Part shown: positions 34,551-43,938 of the stretch, piece by piece
How positions within the stretch are numbered: the first letter of the stretch is position 1
Layout: every line of letters begins with the position of its first letter
Program-made: the position numbers and the translations under genes
Assembly (NCBI RefSeq): GCF_019083965.1
Contig: NZ_JAHRCY010000009.1
Coordinates: 248,001-312,000 of the forward strand
DNA from: Catellatospora tritici
GTDB lineage: Bacteria; Actinomycetota; Actinomycetes; Mycobacteriales; Micromonosporaceae
Direction of reading: 5' to 3'
Length of the DNA: 64,000 bases
Notes under the pieces: model-generated
Seen by the model: the letters and a program-made list of their open reading frames with translations, nothing else
What the model was told of the DNA's origin: nothing
Databases searched by the model: none

Positions 34551-34947
34551 GGATTCGAGTGAGGTGAGCCCGGTCGGCGGGGCTGAGGGCGCTGAAGAAC
34601 CGGTCGGCCTCGGCCCGGCGTGCCGTCCCGATCGCCGCGACCACCTCACTACCGGACTCGGTCAGCGCCACCAGCGTCGCCCGGCGGTCAGCGGGGTCGG
34701 CCCGGCGTTCCACCAGACCGCGCGCCTCGAGGTCGTCGACGACCTCGGTGACCGAGCGCGGTGCGATCCGCAACTGCTCGGCCAGCTCGTTCAGGCGAAG
34801 CGCCCGCTCGCGTCCGAGCACCCCGAGCGCCCGCGCCTGCGAGGGGCTGACCTGCCACGGTGCCAGGGCATCCTTCGTCAGATGGCGCAACTGGCGCGCA
34901 ACACCCCAGAACGCCTCAGAAAGGCTCGCCTCGTCCTGCTCTTCCAC
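34531..34947 (-). CDS. MarR-family transcriptional regulator
   Basis: The 138-residue protein has the MarR winged helix: QVSPSQARALGVLGRERALRLNELAEQLRIAPRSVTEVVDDLEARGLVERRADPADRRATLVALTESG. It diverges from an ABC exporter gene with 78 bp between the starts, and the gap contains three half-sites of a palindromic operator. It probably represses both genes until a drug-like ligand binds. GTG 34947 lies 6 nt after TACGGT. Confidence 0.93.
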   Translation of the reverse strand: MEEQDEASLSEAFWGVARQLRHLTKDALAPWQVSPSQARALGVLGRERALRLNELAEQLRIAPRSVTEVVDDLEARGLVERRADPADRRATLVALTESGSEVVAAIGTARRAEADRFFSALSPADRAHLTRILKQLSA

Positions 34948-34977
34948 GGGAATACCGTATCAGGGGTTGCTGTTGCT

Positions 34978-34999
34978 ACCTCATGTTGAGGTAACCTCA
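34978..34999. promoter_or_regulatory. MarR operator with three half-sites
   Basis: ACCTCA (34978-34983), TGAGGT (34987-34992) and ACCTCA (34994-34999) form two overlapping palindromes that share the middle half-site, one with a 3-bp and one with a 1-bp spacer. They lie between the MarR and ABC exporter genes. Confidence 0.7.
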
Positions 35000-35025
35000 G
35001 CATCCCCCGATAGAGGAGACGCCCA

Positions 35026-36825
35026 TTGGAACGCCCATCCTTCGAACGCGGTCGCGGCGGCGGCTCGCGCACCGTCACCGCCGAGGAGAAGGCCCAGGCC
35101 CGCGAGGTGTCCCTGCGCCGCATCGGCACCCTGTTCACCGCCCACCGGTGGCAGCTCACCGTCGTCACCGCGATCATCGTGGTCTCGTCGGTCATCGCCA
35201 TGGCCTCGCCGTTCCTGCTGCGCGAGGTCATCGACGTCGCCCTGCCGCACGCCGACCTGACCCTGCTGGTCTGGCTCGTGCTCGGCATGGTCGCCGTGGC
35301 CGCGCTGACCTCGGCGCTCGGCGTCGTACAGACCTGGATCTCGACCACGGTCGGGCAGCAGATCATGCACCGCCTGCGTACCGACGTCTTCGCCCACCTG
35401 CACCGCCAGTCGATCGCCTTCTTCACCCGCACCCGCACCGGTGAGGTGCAGTCGCGCATCACCAACGACATCGGCGGCATGCAGTCGGTGGTCACCTCGA
35501 CCGCCACCTCGATCGCCTCGAACCTCACCACCACGGTCGCCACCGCCGTGGCCATGGTCGCCCTGTCCTGGCGTCTGTCGCTGGTGTCGCTGGTCGTGCT
35601 GCCCCCGGCCATCCACCTGACCCGGCGGGTGGCCCGGATGCGCCAGGCCATCACCGCCCAGCGTCAGCGTGAGCTGGCCGACCTCAACGTCACCATCGAC
35701 GAGGGCCTGTCCATCAGCGGCGTGCAGCTCAGCAAGACCATGGGCACCGGTGCCGCGCTGGTCGACCGGTTCACCGCCTCGTCCGAGCGCCTGATCGACC
35801 TGGAGCTGCGGTCGGAGCTGGCCGGTCGCTGGCGGATGGCCTCCATGAGCATCATCTTCGCCGCCATCCCCGCCCTGATCTACCTGGGCGCCGGGCTGCC
35901 CGGCACCGCGGGCACACTCAGCATCGGCACCCTGGTCGCGTTCACCGCGCTGCAGGGCAACCTGTTCCGGCCGCTGATGGGCCTGTTGAACGTCGGCGTC
36001 TCGCTGACCAGCTCGCTGGCCCTGTTCGCGCGCATCTTCGAATACCTCGACCTGCCGGTGGAGGTCGCCGACCCGCCGCATCCCGTAGCCGTGAACCCGG
36101 CCGAGATCCAGGGCCACCTGCGCCTGGAGGAGGTCACGTACGCGTACCCGGGCAGCGGCACCGCCGCGGTCGCCGGGGTGAGTCTCGACGTACCGGCAGG
36201 CAGCTCGCTGGCCCTGGTCGGCGAGACGGGCTCGGGCAAGAGCACCCTGGCGGCGCTGATCGCGCGACTGCACGACCCGGACGCGGGACGGATCACCGTC
36301 GACGGCATCGACCTGCGCGACATGCGCCTGGCCGACGTCGCCGCGATCGTCGGCGTGGTCAGCCAGGAGACCTACCTGCTGCACACCACGATCCGGGAGA
36401 ACCTGCGCTACGCCCGGCCGTCGGCCACCGACGCCGAGCTGGAGCAGGCCGCCCGCGCCGCGCAGATCCACGACCTGATCGCCGCCCTGCCCGACGGCTA
36501 CGACACCGTCGTCGGCTCGCGCGGGCACCGGTTCTCCGGCGGCGAGAAGCAGCGCATCGCGATCGCCCGTACCCTGCTGCGCGACCCGCGCGTGCTGGTG
36601 CTGGACGAGGCGACCAGCGCCCTGGACACCGAAACCGAACGCGCCGTCCAGCGGGCCCTGGACGAGCTGGCCCGGGGGCGTACCACGATCACGATCGCGC
36701 ACCGCATGTCAACGGTCCGCGACGCCGACCAGATCGCCGTGGTCGACCACGGCCGGATCCTCGAATCCGGCTCGCACCACACCCTGCTGGAGGTCGGCGG
36801 CCGCTACGCGGCACTGGCCGCGTAG
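35026..36825 (+). CDS. ABC exporter (fused membrane and ATPase domains)
   Basis: The 599-residue half-transporter has an N-terminal membrane domain with six segments (about 35-330) and a C-terminal nucleotide-binding domain. Visible motifs are Walker A GETGSGKST near 400, a signature FSGGEKQR, Walker B VLVLDEATSALD and the H-loop in TITIAHRMS. It probably exports a drug or lipid as a homodimer. TTG 35026 follows GAGGAG by 8 nt. The divergent MarR gene and its operator suggest inducible efflux. Confidence 0.95.
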   Translation: MERPSFERGRGGGSRTVTAEEKAQAREVSLRRIGTLFTAHRWQLTVVTAIIVVSSVIAMASPFLLREVIDVALPHADLTLLVWLVLGMVAVAALTSALGVVQTWISTTVGQQIMHRLRTDVFAHLHRQSIAFFTRTRTGEVQSRITNDIGGMQSVVTSTATSIASNLTTTVATAVAMVALSWRLSLVSLVVLPPAIHLTRRVARMRQAITAQRQRELADLNVTIDEGLSISGVQLSKTMGTGAALVDRFTASSERLIDLELRSELAGRWRMASMSIIFAAIPALIYLGAGLPGTAGTLSIGTLVAFTALQGNLFRPLMGLLNVGVSLTSSLALFARIFEYLDLPVEVADPPHPVAVNPAEIQGHLRLEEVTYAYPGSGTAAVAGVSLDVPAGSSLALVGETGSGKSTLAALIARLHDPDAGRITVDGIDLRDMRLADVAAIVGVVSQETYLLHTTIRENLRYARPSATDAELEQAARAAQIHDLIAALPDGYDTVVGSRGHRFSGGEKQRIAIARTLLRDPRVLVLDEATSALDTETERAVQRALDELARGRTTITIAHRMSTVRDADQIAVVDHGRILESGSHHTLLEVGGRYAALAA

Positions 36826-36865
36826 CGGCCGGGGCCGCGTGGAATGCCCGTGCCGTCAGCCGCAC

Positions 36866-37270
36866 TCATAGGAAGGGTGCACCGACTTTCAGCTGCTCGA
36901 TCAACGGCTCGCAGGGGCAGGTGCCGGAGAGGTCGGCGAGCACGGGGTAGGCGACGACCCACAGGTTTACCAGGATCGCCATTCCGACCAGCCAGCCGAT
37001 CATCAACCCGAGCGATCGCGCGGCGCGACGGTGGCGGCCCCGGAACGCTGCGACCGGCACGGCGACCGCGGCGACCAGGCCCAGGACACCGGCCGCACCG
37101 AGCCCGGCGCCCATCTGATCGCCGGCATCGGCGTCGCCCGTGAACATGCCCACGTAGAGGAACGCCCACGCCCCGAACAGGAAGCCGACGACTCCGCTGG
37201 CAAAGCCTGTCCACACCTCGAAGAACCGTGACCCGGGACGGGAAACCTGTTCTCTCACAGCGCTGTCCAC
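36866..37270 (-). CDS. Small membrane protein
   Basis: The 134-residue protein has three hydrophobic segments (about 20-42, 55-72 and 85-108) and a C-terminal CPCEPLIEQLKVGAPFL tail. No family is recognised. GTG 37270 gives a short hydrophilic N-terminus (VDSAVREQVSRPG); GTG 37258 is possible. Confidence 0.65.
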   Translation of the reverse strand: MDSAVREQVSRPGSRFFEVWTGFASGVVGFLFGAWAFLYVGMFTGDADAGDQMGAGLGAAGVLGLVAAVAVPVAAFRGRHRRAARSLGLMIGWLVGMAILVNLWVVAYPVLADLSGTCPCEPLIEQLKVGAPFL

Positions 37271-37359
37271 GTCGTACCCCCGTCTGTGTCCCGCGATCGT
37301 CCCGATCGCACCGGCAGCGTAGTCCTGTCGGGCGATCGCCTGGGTCCGGAAATCCTCGG

Positions 37360-37654
37360 TCAGGAACGGAGCGCGGCCGACAGGACCGGATCGATCCGCT
37401 TGCGCACCAACGGATGCGTGACCTGCCGCGACAGCCGGGCCAGCTCGGCCAGTGCGGTGACCGAACCGATCCGGGCCAGCGCCTTCACGGCGGCCGCGGC
37501 CGTCTTCGCACAGCGCGGTCCGGCACCGGCGATCCATACGGTCGACGTGTCGGCCAGGGCACCGAGCAGCCGGTCGGTGGCCGGATCGGCGGGCAGCAGC
37601 GCGAGCATCCGGACGAGTCCGCGTACCGCGACGGCCTGTCCACGAACGACAGGC
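37360..37654 (-). pseudogene. Truncated HEAT-like fragment (DUF4132-type)
   Basis: The frame encodes RGLVRMLALLPADPATDRLLGALAD and AKTAAAAVKALARIGSVTALAELARLSRQVTHPLVRKRID, a segment like those inside large DUF4132/HEAT proteins. It lacks both ends of such a protein. The homologous-looking part starts before the first possible start (ATG 37608) and ends at a stop right after the repeat. It is most likely a remnant of a larger gene, though a short expressed ORF from ATG 37608 cannot be excluded. Confidence 0.5.
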
Positions 37655-37672
37655 CGACGCGGGCGCCCTGCC

Positions 37673-38323
37673 TCAGCGGCCGGAGTTGCCTGACCCGTCG
37701 AACCCGGACCACCCGTCCCCGTCGGCCAATTGTTCGAGGTCGGCGAGCTGCTGGTCGAGTTCGGCCTGCACACTCGGATGCGCCAGCTCCCACGCGTACG
37801 GCGTGATCTCGGGTGGGCGGCGGCGTGGCCACATCGGGTCGCTCGCCGCGTGGATCGCGGCGGTGTCGAAGCCGCGCCACCCGGCCCAGGTCGCGAACTC
37901 CGTCGAGCCGTGCAGATAGCACTCCGCCGTGTAGCAGGCAGCCATGATCCGATTGTCGTCACGGTTCATCGGATCGTCGTGTGGACGGACCGTGTAGGCC
38001 GGACTCAGGTAGAACCGGCCCAGCCCTTCCGCCACCCGCCCGGTCGCGTCCAAACCCCCGGCCAGGCCCTCGTCAACCGCGTCCAGGACAGGCCGCCAGA
38101 AGAGCACATCCGGATGGTCCTGGTCGGGCAGCGCGGACTCGGCGAACAGGCGCCTGGCCACGGCGGCCGCGAAGGCGGTGCGGCTGTGCCGGTTCAGGTG
38201 TTCCAGCATGCGCCGGGCCGTGGCGCGCACGTCCATGAAGTACTTGAGTCCGAGCTCGTCGAGCTCGTCTCGGGCAGCCTCGGCACGGGCCACGTCTTGT
38301 GCCGGTGAGCGTGTTCCAGGCAC
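37673..38323 (-). CDS. Hypothetical protein resembling DUF416
   Basis: The 216-residue soluble helical protein contains ARRMLEHLNRHSRTAFAAAVARRLFAE and DDNRIMAACYTAECYLHGSTEFATWAGWRGFDTA, which recall DUF416 (YjaG)-like proteins. GTG 38323 lies 6 nt after TACTGT, so a leaderless start is favoured over the upstream ATG at 38389. It is followed by a HEAT fragment; the two may once have been part of one immunity-like or repeat-protein locus. Confidence 0.75.
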   Translation of the reverse strand: MPGTRSPAQDVARAEAARDELDELGLKYFMDVRATARRMLEHLNRHSRTAFAAAVARRLFAESALPDQDHPDVLFWRPVLDAVDEGLAGGLDATGRVAEGLGRFYLSPAYTVRPHDDPMNRDDNRIMAACYTAECYLHGSTEFATWAGWRGFDTAAIHAASDPMWPRRRPPEITPYAWELAHPSVQAELDQQLADLEQLADGDGWSGFDGSGNSGR

Positions 38324-38396
38324 GACACCACAGTACCCGCACCGGGCGTCGCGCGCCCGGTCCGAGCCGAAGCGCCGCGCGTACCGCATCGGTGTG

Positions 38397-39554
38397 CTAC
38401 GGCGCCGCCGGCAGCACCACCGCGACCGTCAGGCCGCCACCCTCCCGGGGTTCGGCGGCGACGGTGCCGCCGTGGGCGTGGGTGACCGCCTGCACGATGG
38501 ACAGGCCGAGACCGAGCCCGGCCGGGGTCGCCCCGGTACGGTCGGCGCCGAGTCGGTGGAACGGCTCGAACAGGTCCGCGACCTCGTATCGCGGCACCAC
38601 CGGCCCGGTGTTGACCACCTGGAGCACCGCGCTGCCGTCGGCCCGGGTACTGGTGGCGACCAGCACGAACCCGCCCTCGCGCACGTTGTAGCTCAGTGCG
38701 TTGTCGACCAGGTTCTGCACCAGCCGCTCCAGCAGCGCCGGGTTGCCGCTGGTAGGCGCCTCGGCCAGCTCGGTCCGCAGCTCGATCGCGCCGACGTCCA
38801 GCTGCTCGGTGACGTGCTCGGCCACGTCGGCGAGGTCCACGTACGACCGCTTGGTGAGCTCCCGCTCGGAGCGGGCCAGCAGCAGCAGCGCGTCCAGCAG
38901 CCGCTCCTGCCTGGTGTTCATCTCCAGCAGGGTCTCGCCGAGCTGGCGCAGCCTCGGGTCGGGGTCGCCGCGGTGCAGCGCGACCTCCAGCACGGACCGG
39001 TTGACCGTCAGCGGCGTACGCAGCTCGTGCGAGGCGTTGGCGATGAAGGTGCGCTGCCCGGCGAAGGCGCGGTCGAGCCGGGCCAGCATCACGTCGAAGG
39101 TGTCGGCGAGCTCCTTGATCTCGTCGTGGGGCCCGGTGAGCGCGATGCGTTCGTGCAGGCCGCGGTCGGCGACCGGGGCCTGTGCGATGCGGCGGGCCGT
39201 CTCGGTGACCCGGTGCAGCGGCTGCAGCAGCCGCCCGGCCAGCAGCCAGCTGAACCCGGCCGCGATGGCGCCGACCACGAGCACGGCGATCACACCCCGG
39301 GTCAGCAGCGTGCCGAGCACGTCGTGCCACAAGTTGCCCGACTCCTGGGTGAACGTGGGCACGCCGTCGGGCGGGCTGGGGTTCGGGGCGGCGGTGGCAC
39401 TGGTCCGGGGCTCCGAGCCGACGGTGGTGACGGAGTTGTGCGGCTCGCCCTGCGACACCAGGGCGAAGGTGACGGCGAGCATGAGCAGGCCCGCGAGCAG
39501 CACCAGGGTGCCGTACACCAGGGTGAGGCGGGCGCGGATGGTCAGGCGGCTCAT
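38397..39554 (-). CDS. Sensor histidine kinase (EnvZ/BaeS-like)
   Basis: The 385-residue kinase has two membrane segments (about 12-34 and 85-107) flanking a short extracytoplasmic Ser/Pro-rich loop. A HAMP domain, HisKA with FIANASHELRTPLT and HATPase with NLVDNALSYN and GLGLGLSIVQAVTHAHGG follow. ATG 39554 overlaps the response-regulator stop as ATGA. The divergent export operon at 40335 is the likely target of this pair. Confidence 0.95.
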   Translation of the reverse strand: MSRLTIRARLTLVYGTLVLLAGLLMLAVTFALVSQGEPHNSVTTVGSEPRTSATAAPNPSPPDGVPTFTQESGNLWHDVLGTLLTRGVIAVLVVGAIAAGFSWLLAGRLLQPLHRVTETARRIAQAPVADRGLHERIALTGPHDEIKELADTFDVMLARLDRAFAGQRTFIANASHELRTPLTVNRSVLEVALHRGDPDPRLRQLGETLLEMNTRQERLLDALLLLARSERELTKRSYVDLADVAEHVTEQLDVGAIELRTELAEAPTSGNPALLERLVQNLVDNALSYNVREGGFVLVATSTRADGSAVLQVVNTGPVVPRYEVADLFEPFHRLGADRTGATPAGLGLGLSIVQAVTHAHGGTVAAEPREGGGLTVAVVLPAAP

Positions 39555-40207
39555 GGGATGCGATACCCCACGCCCGGTTCGGTCAGCACGACCGGTGGCT
39601 CGCCCAACTTGCGGCGCAACTTCAAAATCGTCATCCGCAGCGTATGGGTGAACGGATCCGCGTGCTCGTCCCACGCCTTCTCCAGCAGCTTCTCCGCCGA
39701 CACCGGTGCCCCGTCCGCGCGCAGCAGCTCGGCGAGCACCGCGAACTCCTTGCGCGACAGCGGCACGTAGCGGCCGTCGCGGTAGACCTCGCGCCGGTGC
39801 GGGTCGAGGCGGATACCGGCGCGCTGCAGGACCGGCGGCGTGGCGGGCCGGGCCCGGCGGCCCAGCGCGTTGACCCGCGCGGACAGCTCGGCGAACGCGA
39901 ACGGTTTGGGCAGGTAGTCGTCGGCGCCCAGGGCCAGCCCGGCGACGCGGTCGTCGAGGTCGGCGGCGGCGGTGAGCATCAACACCTTGGCGTCGGGTTC
40001 GTCGCGCAGCACCGCCCGGCACACGTCGTCACCGTGCACCAGGGGCAGGTCCCGGTCGAGCACGACGACGTCGTACTCGTGCACGCCGATGCGTTCCAGG
40101 GCCGCGGCGCCGTCGTGGACCACGTCGACGGCGTGCGCGTCGCCGCGCAGCCACTGGGCCACCGCGTCGGCGACGCGCGGCTCGTCCTCCACCACCAAGA
40201 TCCGCAC
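39551..40207 (-). CDS. OmpR-family response regulator
   Basis: The 218-residue protein has a receiver domain (VVEDE, phosphoacceptor Asp in DVVVLDRDLPLVHGD, Lys in DDYLPKPF) and an OmpR-type winged helix (YVPLSRKEFAVLAELLRADG, HTLRMTILKLRRKLG). It is cotranscribed with the downstream kinase. The export operon diverges from it 128 bp away, a common layout for self-regulated efflux. Confidence 0.95.
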   Translation of the reverse strand: MRILVVEDEPRVADAVAQWLRGDAHAVDVVHDGAAALERIGVHEYDVVVLDRDLPLVHGDDVCRAVLRDEPDAKVLMLTAAADLDDRVAGLALGADDYLPKPFAFAELSARVNALGRRARPATPPVLQRAGIRLDPHRREVYRDGRYVPLSRKEFAVLAELLRADGAPVSAEKLLEKAWDEHADPFTHTLRMTILKLRRKLGEPPVVLTEPGVGYRIP

Positions 40208-40334
40208 TGGTCAAGGGTGCCACAGCACCGCGTCAATTCCGCGTCACCGTTTTCGCTGACGGCCGGGTGACCGGCCCTCTGGTCAGCTTGCCGCCGTGGC
40301 CGCCGAGGGTGCGGCCACGGTGAAGGAGACAGCG

Positions 40335-40889
40335 ATGCGGATCAGGATCGGGGCGGTGGCAGTGCTGGCGGCCGCCGGGCTCGCCGCGTGTAGCAGCCCG
40401 CAGACCGGCGACGGGGTCGCCACGGCCGGGGGTACGGCGAGCCCGGCCGCGAGCGCGGGCGCCGCTACCGACGAGCGTGAGGCGATCTTCAGGTACGCGC
40501 GGTGCATGCGCGACAACGGGGTGACCACGTTCAAGGATCCCGAGGTGGGGGCCAACGGCGAGTTCCGGATGGACCTCAATGGCGAAGGGCTCGACCCGAA
40601 GGTGATCGACGCGGCGCAGAGCAAGTGCAAGCCGCTGCTGCCCAATGGTGGCGAACCCCAGAAGATGCCCGCCGACCGGCTGGAGATGCTGCGCCGGTAC
40701 TCCCAGTGCATGCGCGACAACGGCCTGGCCACCTTCCCGGACCCCTCCGACGAAGGGCTGGCGGTCAACGGCAACGACTTCCCGCCGGACGACCCGAAGG
40801 TCAAGGCGGCCGAAGAGAAGTGCCGCACCCTGCTGCCGGTGCCGCCCGGCGGCGAGGGACCGAGCCTGAGCACCCAGGGTCCGCGGTGA
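40335..40889 (+). CDS. Lipoprotein with duplicated CMRDNG motif
   Basis: The 184-residue protein has a lipoprotein signal (LAAAGLAACSS). Two related segments follow, YARCMRDNGVTTFKDPE and YSQCMRDNGLATFPDPS, each with an upstream or downstream Cys (KCKPLL, KCRTLL), which suggests an internal duplication with disulphides. Such proteins often precede MacAB-like export genes in actinomycetes. ATG 40335 follows AAGGAGA. Its stop overlaps the next gene as GTGA. The role is unknown. Confidence 0.85.
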   Translation: MRIRIGAVAVLAAAGLAACSSPQTGDGVATAGGTASPAASAGAATDEREAIFRYARCMRDNGVTTFKDPEVGANGEFRMDLNGEGLDPKVIDAAQSKCKPLLPNGGEPQKMPADRLEMLRRYSQCMRDNGLATFPDPSDEGLAVNGNDFPPDDPKVKAAEEKCRTLLPVPPGGEGPSLSTQGPR

Positions 40890-41962
40890 CCGGCGACCGG
40901 CCGCGCCGCCGGCGCAACACCGTCGCGGCGGTCGCGGGCCTGGCCGTCTGCGCCGCCGCCGCCACGGCCGTCGCCGTCGACCTGGACCTGACCGGCAACG
41001 ATCCACAACCGCAGCGGCAGTTGCCGCCGGCGACCGCGGCGGTGCGGCGGCAGACGCTGGTCGACACGCAGACCGAGACCGGCGAGCTCGGCTACGGCAC
41101 CAGCACGGCCGTGTCCACCCGCCTGGCCGGTACGGTCACGAGCCTGCCCGTGACCGGGTCCACGATCAACCGGGGCACGGCCCTGTTCCGGCTCGACAAC
41201 ACCCCGGTGGTGCTGCTGTACGGCACCCTGCCCGCCTACCGCCCGCTGACGCCCGGCACCAGGGGGCCCGACGTGCGCCAGTTCGAGCAGAACCTGGCCG
41301 CGCTCGGATACGGCGGCTTCACCGTCGACGACACGTACTCGGCCGGGACGGCCACCGCCGTACGCAAGTGGCAGCAGGCGCTCGGCCTGCCCCGGACCGG
41401 CGCGGTCGAACTGGGCCGGGTCGTCTACGCCCGCGGCGCGGTGCGGGTCGCGAGCCACAGCGCGGCGCTGGGCGACGGCCTCGCCCCGGGCCAGCCGGTG
41501 CTGTCCTACAGCGGGGCACAACGGGTGGTCACCGTGGATCTGTCCGTGACCGACCGGCGGCTGGCGCCCGCGCAGGCGCCGGTCACGATCGCCCTGCCCG
41601 ACGGCGGCACGGTCGCGGGCGCGGTCTGGCGGACCGAGACGGTCATCGACCCCGGCGACGGCGCCCAGGCCGAGGCCAGGACCGTGCTGCGGGTGACGGT
41701 CACCGCCGACGACCCGAAAGCCCTGGCCGGACTGGACGAGGCGGCGGTGCGGGTCGCGTTCACGGCCTCGCGGCGCGAGAACGTGCTGACCGTGCCGGTC
41801 GGGTCGCTGCTGGCGCTGGCCGAGGGCGGCTACGGCGTACAGGTGGTTGACGGCTCGGCGACCCGGGTCGTCGCGGTCGTCACCGGCCTGTTCTCCGGCG
41901 GCAGCGTCGAGGTGAGCGGCGACGGCCTGGCCGAGGGCATGATCGTGGGGATGCCCGCATGA
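40886..41962 (+). CDS. Membrane-fusion/adaptor protein with peptidoglycan-binding domain
   Basis: The 358-residue protein has one N-terminal membrane anchor. Next come barrel-sandwich segments (ETGELGYGTSTAVSTRLAGTVTSLPVTGSTINRGTALFRL), a PG_binding_1 domain (GPDVRQFEQNLAALGYGG...TATAVRKWQQALGLP) and C-terminal beta-barrel segments. It is the adaptor of the MacAB-like exporter encoded downstream and probably anchors to the cell wall. GTG 40886 and the ATGA at its end couple it to both neighbours. Confidence 0.9.
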   Translation: MTGDRPRRRRNTVAAVAGLAVCAAAATAVAVDLDLTGNDPQPQRQLPPATAAVRRQTLVDTQTETGELGYGTSTAVSTRLAGTVTSLPVTGSTINRGTALFRLDNTPVVLLYGTLPAYRPLTPGTRGPDVRQFEQNLAALGYGGFTVDDTYSAGTATAVRKWQQALGLPRTGAVELGRVVYARGAVRVASHSAALGDGLAPGQPVLSYSGAQRVVTVDLSVTDRRLAPAQAPVTIALPDGGTVAGAVWRTETVIDPGDGAQAEARTVLRVTVTADDPKALAGLDEAAVRVAFTASRRENVLTVPVGSLLALAEGGYGVQVVDGSATRVVAVVTGLFSGGSVEVSGDGLAEGMIVGMPA

Positions 41963-42621
41963 CGGCGCTGGTCGAGCTGGTCGAGGCGACCAAGGCGTAC
42001 CCGGGCGGGGTGACCGCCCTCGACGCCGTCGACCTGACCGTCGGGTACGGCGAGCTGGCCGCGATCGTCGGGCCGTCCGGCTCCGGCAAGTCCACCATGC
42101 TGCACCTGATCGGCACCCTGGACCGGCCGACGGCGGGCACGGTGCGGGTCGACGGCCACGACGTGGCGCGGCTGTCGGACCGGCAGCTGTCGGCGCTGCG
42201 CGCCCGCCGCATCGGATTCGTGTTCCAGCAGTTCCATCTGGCCCCCGGCCAGTCCACGCTGGACACCGTCGCCGACGGCCTGCTGTACGCCGGGGTGCCG
42301 CTACGGCGGCGGCGCGAACGGGCGGAGGCGGCGCTGGACCGGGTGGGCCTGTCCGCCCGCGTCCACCACCGCCCGCACGAGCTGTCCGGCGGCGAGCGGC
42401 AGCGGGTCGCCGTCGCCCGCGCCGTGGTCGGCGAACCGGCGCTGCTACTGGCCGACGAGCCGACCGGCAACCTCGACTCGGCGTCGGGGCGGGCGGTGAT
42501 GGACCTGCTGCGGGAGCTGCACTCGACCGGTACCACCGTGCTGGTGATCACCCACGACCGCGACATCGCCGCGAGCCTGCCCCGCCAGGTCGCCATGCGC
42601 GACGGGGCGGTGTGCGCGTGA
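41959..42621 (+). CDS. ABC transporter ATPase (MacB/LolD-like)
   Basis: The 220-residue ATPase has Walker A GPSGSGKST, Q-loop FVFQQFHL, signature LSGGERQRVAVARA, Walker B LLLADEPTGNLDS and H-loop VLVITHD. It energises the adjacent FtsX-type permease. ATG overlaps the adaptor stop, and its stop overlaps the permease start. Confidence 0.95.
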   Translation: MTALVELVEATKAYPGGVTALDAVDLTVGYGELAAIVGPSGSGKSTMLHLIGTLDRPTAGTVRVDGHDVARLSDRQLSALRARRIGFVFQQFHLAPGQSTLDTVADGLLYAGVPLRRRRERAEAALDRVGLSARVHHRPHELSGGERQRVAVARAVVGEPALLLADEPTGNLDSASGRAVMDLLRELHSTGTTVLVITHDRDIAASLPRQVAMRDGAVCA

Positions 42622-43820
42622 CCGCCGCACTCACCCCGGCCCGGCTACGGCCCGACGACGTGGTCCGGGTCGGCGGCGCCGGGCTGCGCACCAGGCCGCT
42701 GCGGGCGTTCCTGTCGGCGCTGGGCATCGCCATCGGCATCGCCGCGATGCTCGCGGTGGTGGGCATCTCGTCGTCGTCGAGCGCGCAGCTCGACCGGCAG
42801 CTCGCCGCGCTGGGCACCAACCTGCTCACCGTCACCCCGGGCGAGAAGATGGGTGGCGGCGACGCCACGCTGCCGGTCGAGGCGGTACCGATGATCGCCC
42901 GGATCGGGCCGGTGACCTCGGTCGCCGCGACCGGCAAGGTGTCGGGCGCGAAGGTGTATCGCAGCGACCGGATCCCGGCCGCGCAGTCCGGCGGCCTGAC
43001 CGTGCTGGCCGCCCGGCTGAACCTGCTGGGCACCGTGGCGGCGACCCTGTCCGGCGGGACCTGGCTCAACGCGGCAACCGAGCGGTATCCGGCCGTGGTG
43101 CTCGGCGCGAGCGCGGCGCGGCGGCTGGGCATCGGCGCACCGGGCCAGGACATCCAGGTGTACGCGGGCGGGCGCTGGTTCACCGTGGTCGGCGTGCTCG
43201 ACCCGGTGGCGCTGGCGCCCGAGCTGGACAGCGCGGCGCTGATCGGCTGGCCCGCCGCGCAGGACCGGCTGGGCTTCGACGGGCACCCGACCACGGTCTA
43301 CACCCGTACCCAGGACTCGGCGGTGCACGCCGTGCGGGCGGTGCTGGCGGCGACCGCGAACCCGCGGGCGCCGTACGAGGTGAAGGTGTCGCGGCCCTCC
43401 GACGCGCTGGCCGCCCGGGAGGCCTCCAACCGGGCCTTCACCGGGCTGCTGCTCGGCCTGGGCGCGGTGGCGCTGCTCGTCGGCGGGGTGGGCGTGGCCA
43501 ACACCATGGTCATCTCGGTGCTGGAACGACGGGCCGAGATCGGGCTGCGCCGCTCGCTCGGCGCCACCCGTGGCCAGATCCGGCTGCAGTTCCTGGCCGA
43601 GTCGCTGCTGCTGTCGGCCCTGGGCGGGGTCGGCGGAGTGCTGGTCGGCGTCGCGGTCACCGCCGGGTACGCCGCCACCCAGTCGTGGCCCGCCGTGGTG
43701 CCCGGTTGGGCGACGGTCGGCGGGGTCGGGGCGACGGTGCTGATCGGTGCGGTCGCCGGGCTGTACCCGGCGGTGCGGGCCGCCCGCCTGTCCCCGACCG
43801 AGGCGCTGGCGACGCCGTAG
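42618..43820 (+). CDS. ABC transporter permease (MacB/FtsX type)
   Basis: The 400-residue protein has an N-terminal membrane helix (LRAFLSALGIAIGIAAMLAVVGI), a large periplasmic MacB_PCD-like domain (about 55-260) and three C-terminal helices with VLERRAEIGLRRSLGATRGQI between them. This is the mechanotransmission permease of a tripartite-like export system. GTG 42618 overlaps the ATPase stop as GTGA. Confidence 0.95.
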   Translation: MTAALTPARLRPDDVVRVGGAGLRTRPLRAFLSALGIAIGIAAMLAVVGISSSSSAQLDRQLAALGTNLLTVTPGEKMGGGDATLPVEAVPMIARIGPVTSVAATGKVSGAKVYRSDRIPAAQSGGLTVLAARLNLLGTVAATLSGGTWLNAATERYPAVVLGASAARRLGIGAPGQDIQVYAGGRWFTVVGVLDPVALAPELDSAALIGWPAAQDRLGFDGHPTTVYTRTQDSAVHAVRAVLAATANPRAPYEVKVSRPSDALAAREASNRAFTGLLLGLGAVALLVGGVGVANTMVISVLERRAEIGLRRSLGATRGQIRLQFLAESLLLSALGGVGGVLVGVAVTAGYAATQSWPAVVPGWATVGGVGATVLIGAVAGLYPAVRAARLSPTEALATP

Positions 43821-43938
43821 CCGCCGGGACGGCCGGTGCGGGTCCGCCAACCCGCGCCGGTCGTCGCGGTGTGCGGCATACGCTGGACAAAGGCCGCGTA
43901 TCGGCCTGAGGCGCGGCCCTGGAGCAGGGAGGCATGCC

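Noticed and set aside
40335..43820. Lantibiotic or bacteriocin export locus
   Set aside because: The MacAB-like export operon has a lipoprotein and two-component system, but no precursor peptide or modifying enzyme was found nearby.
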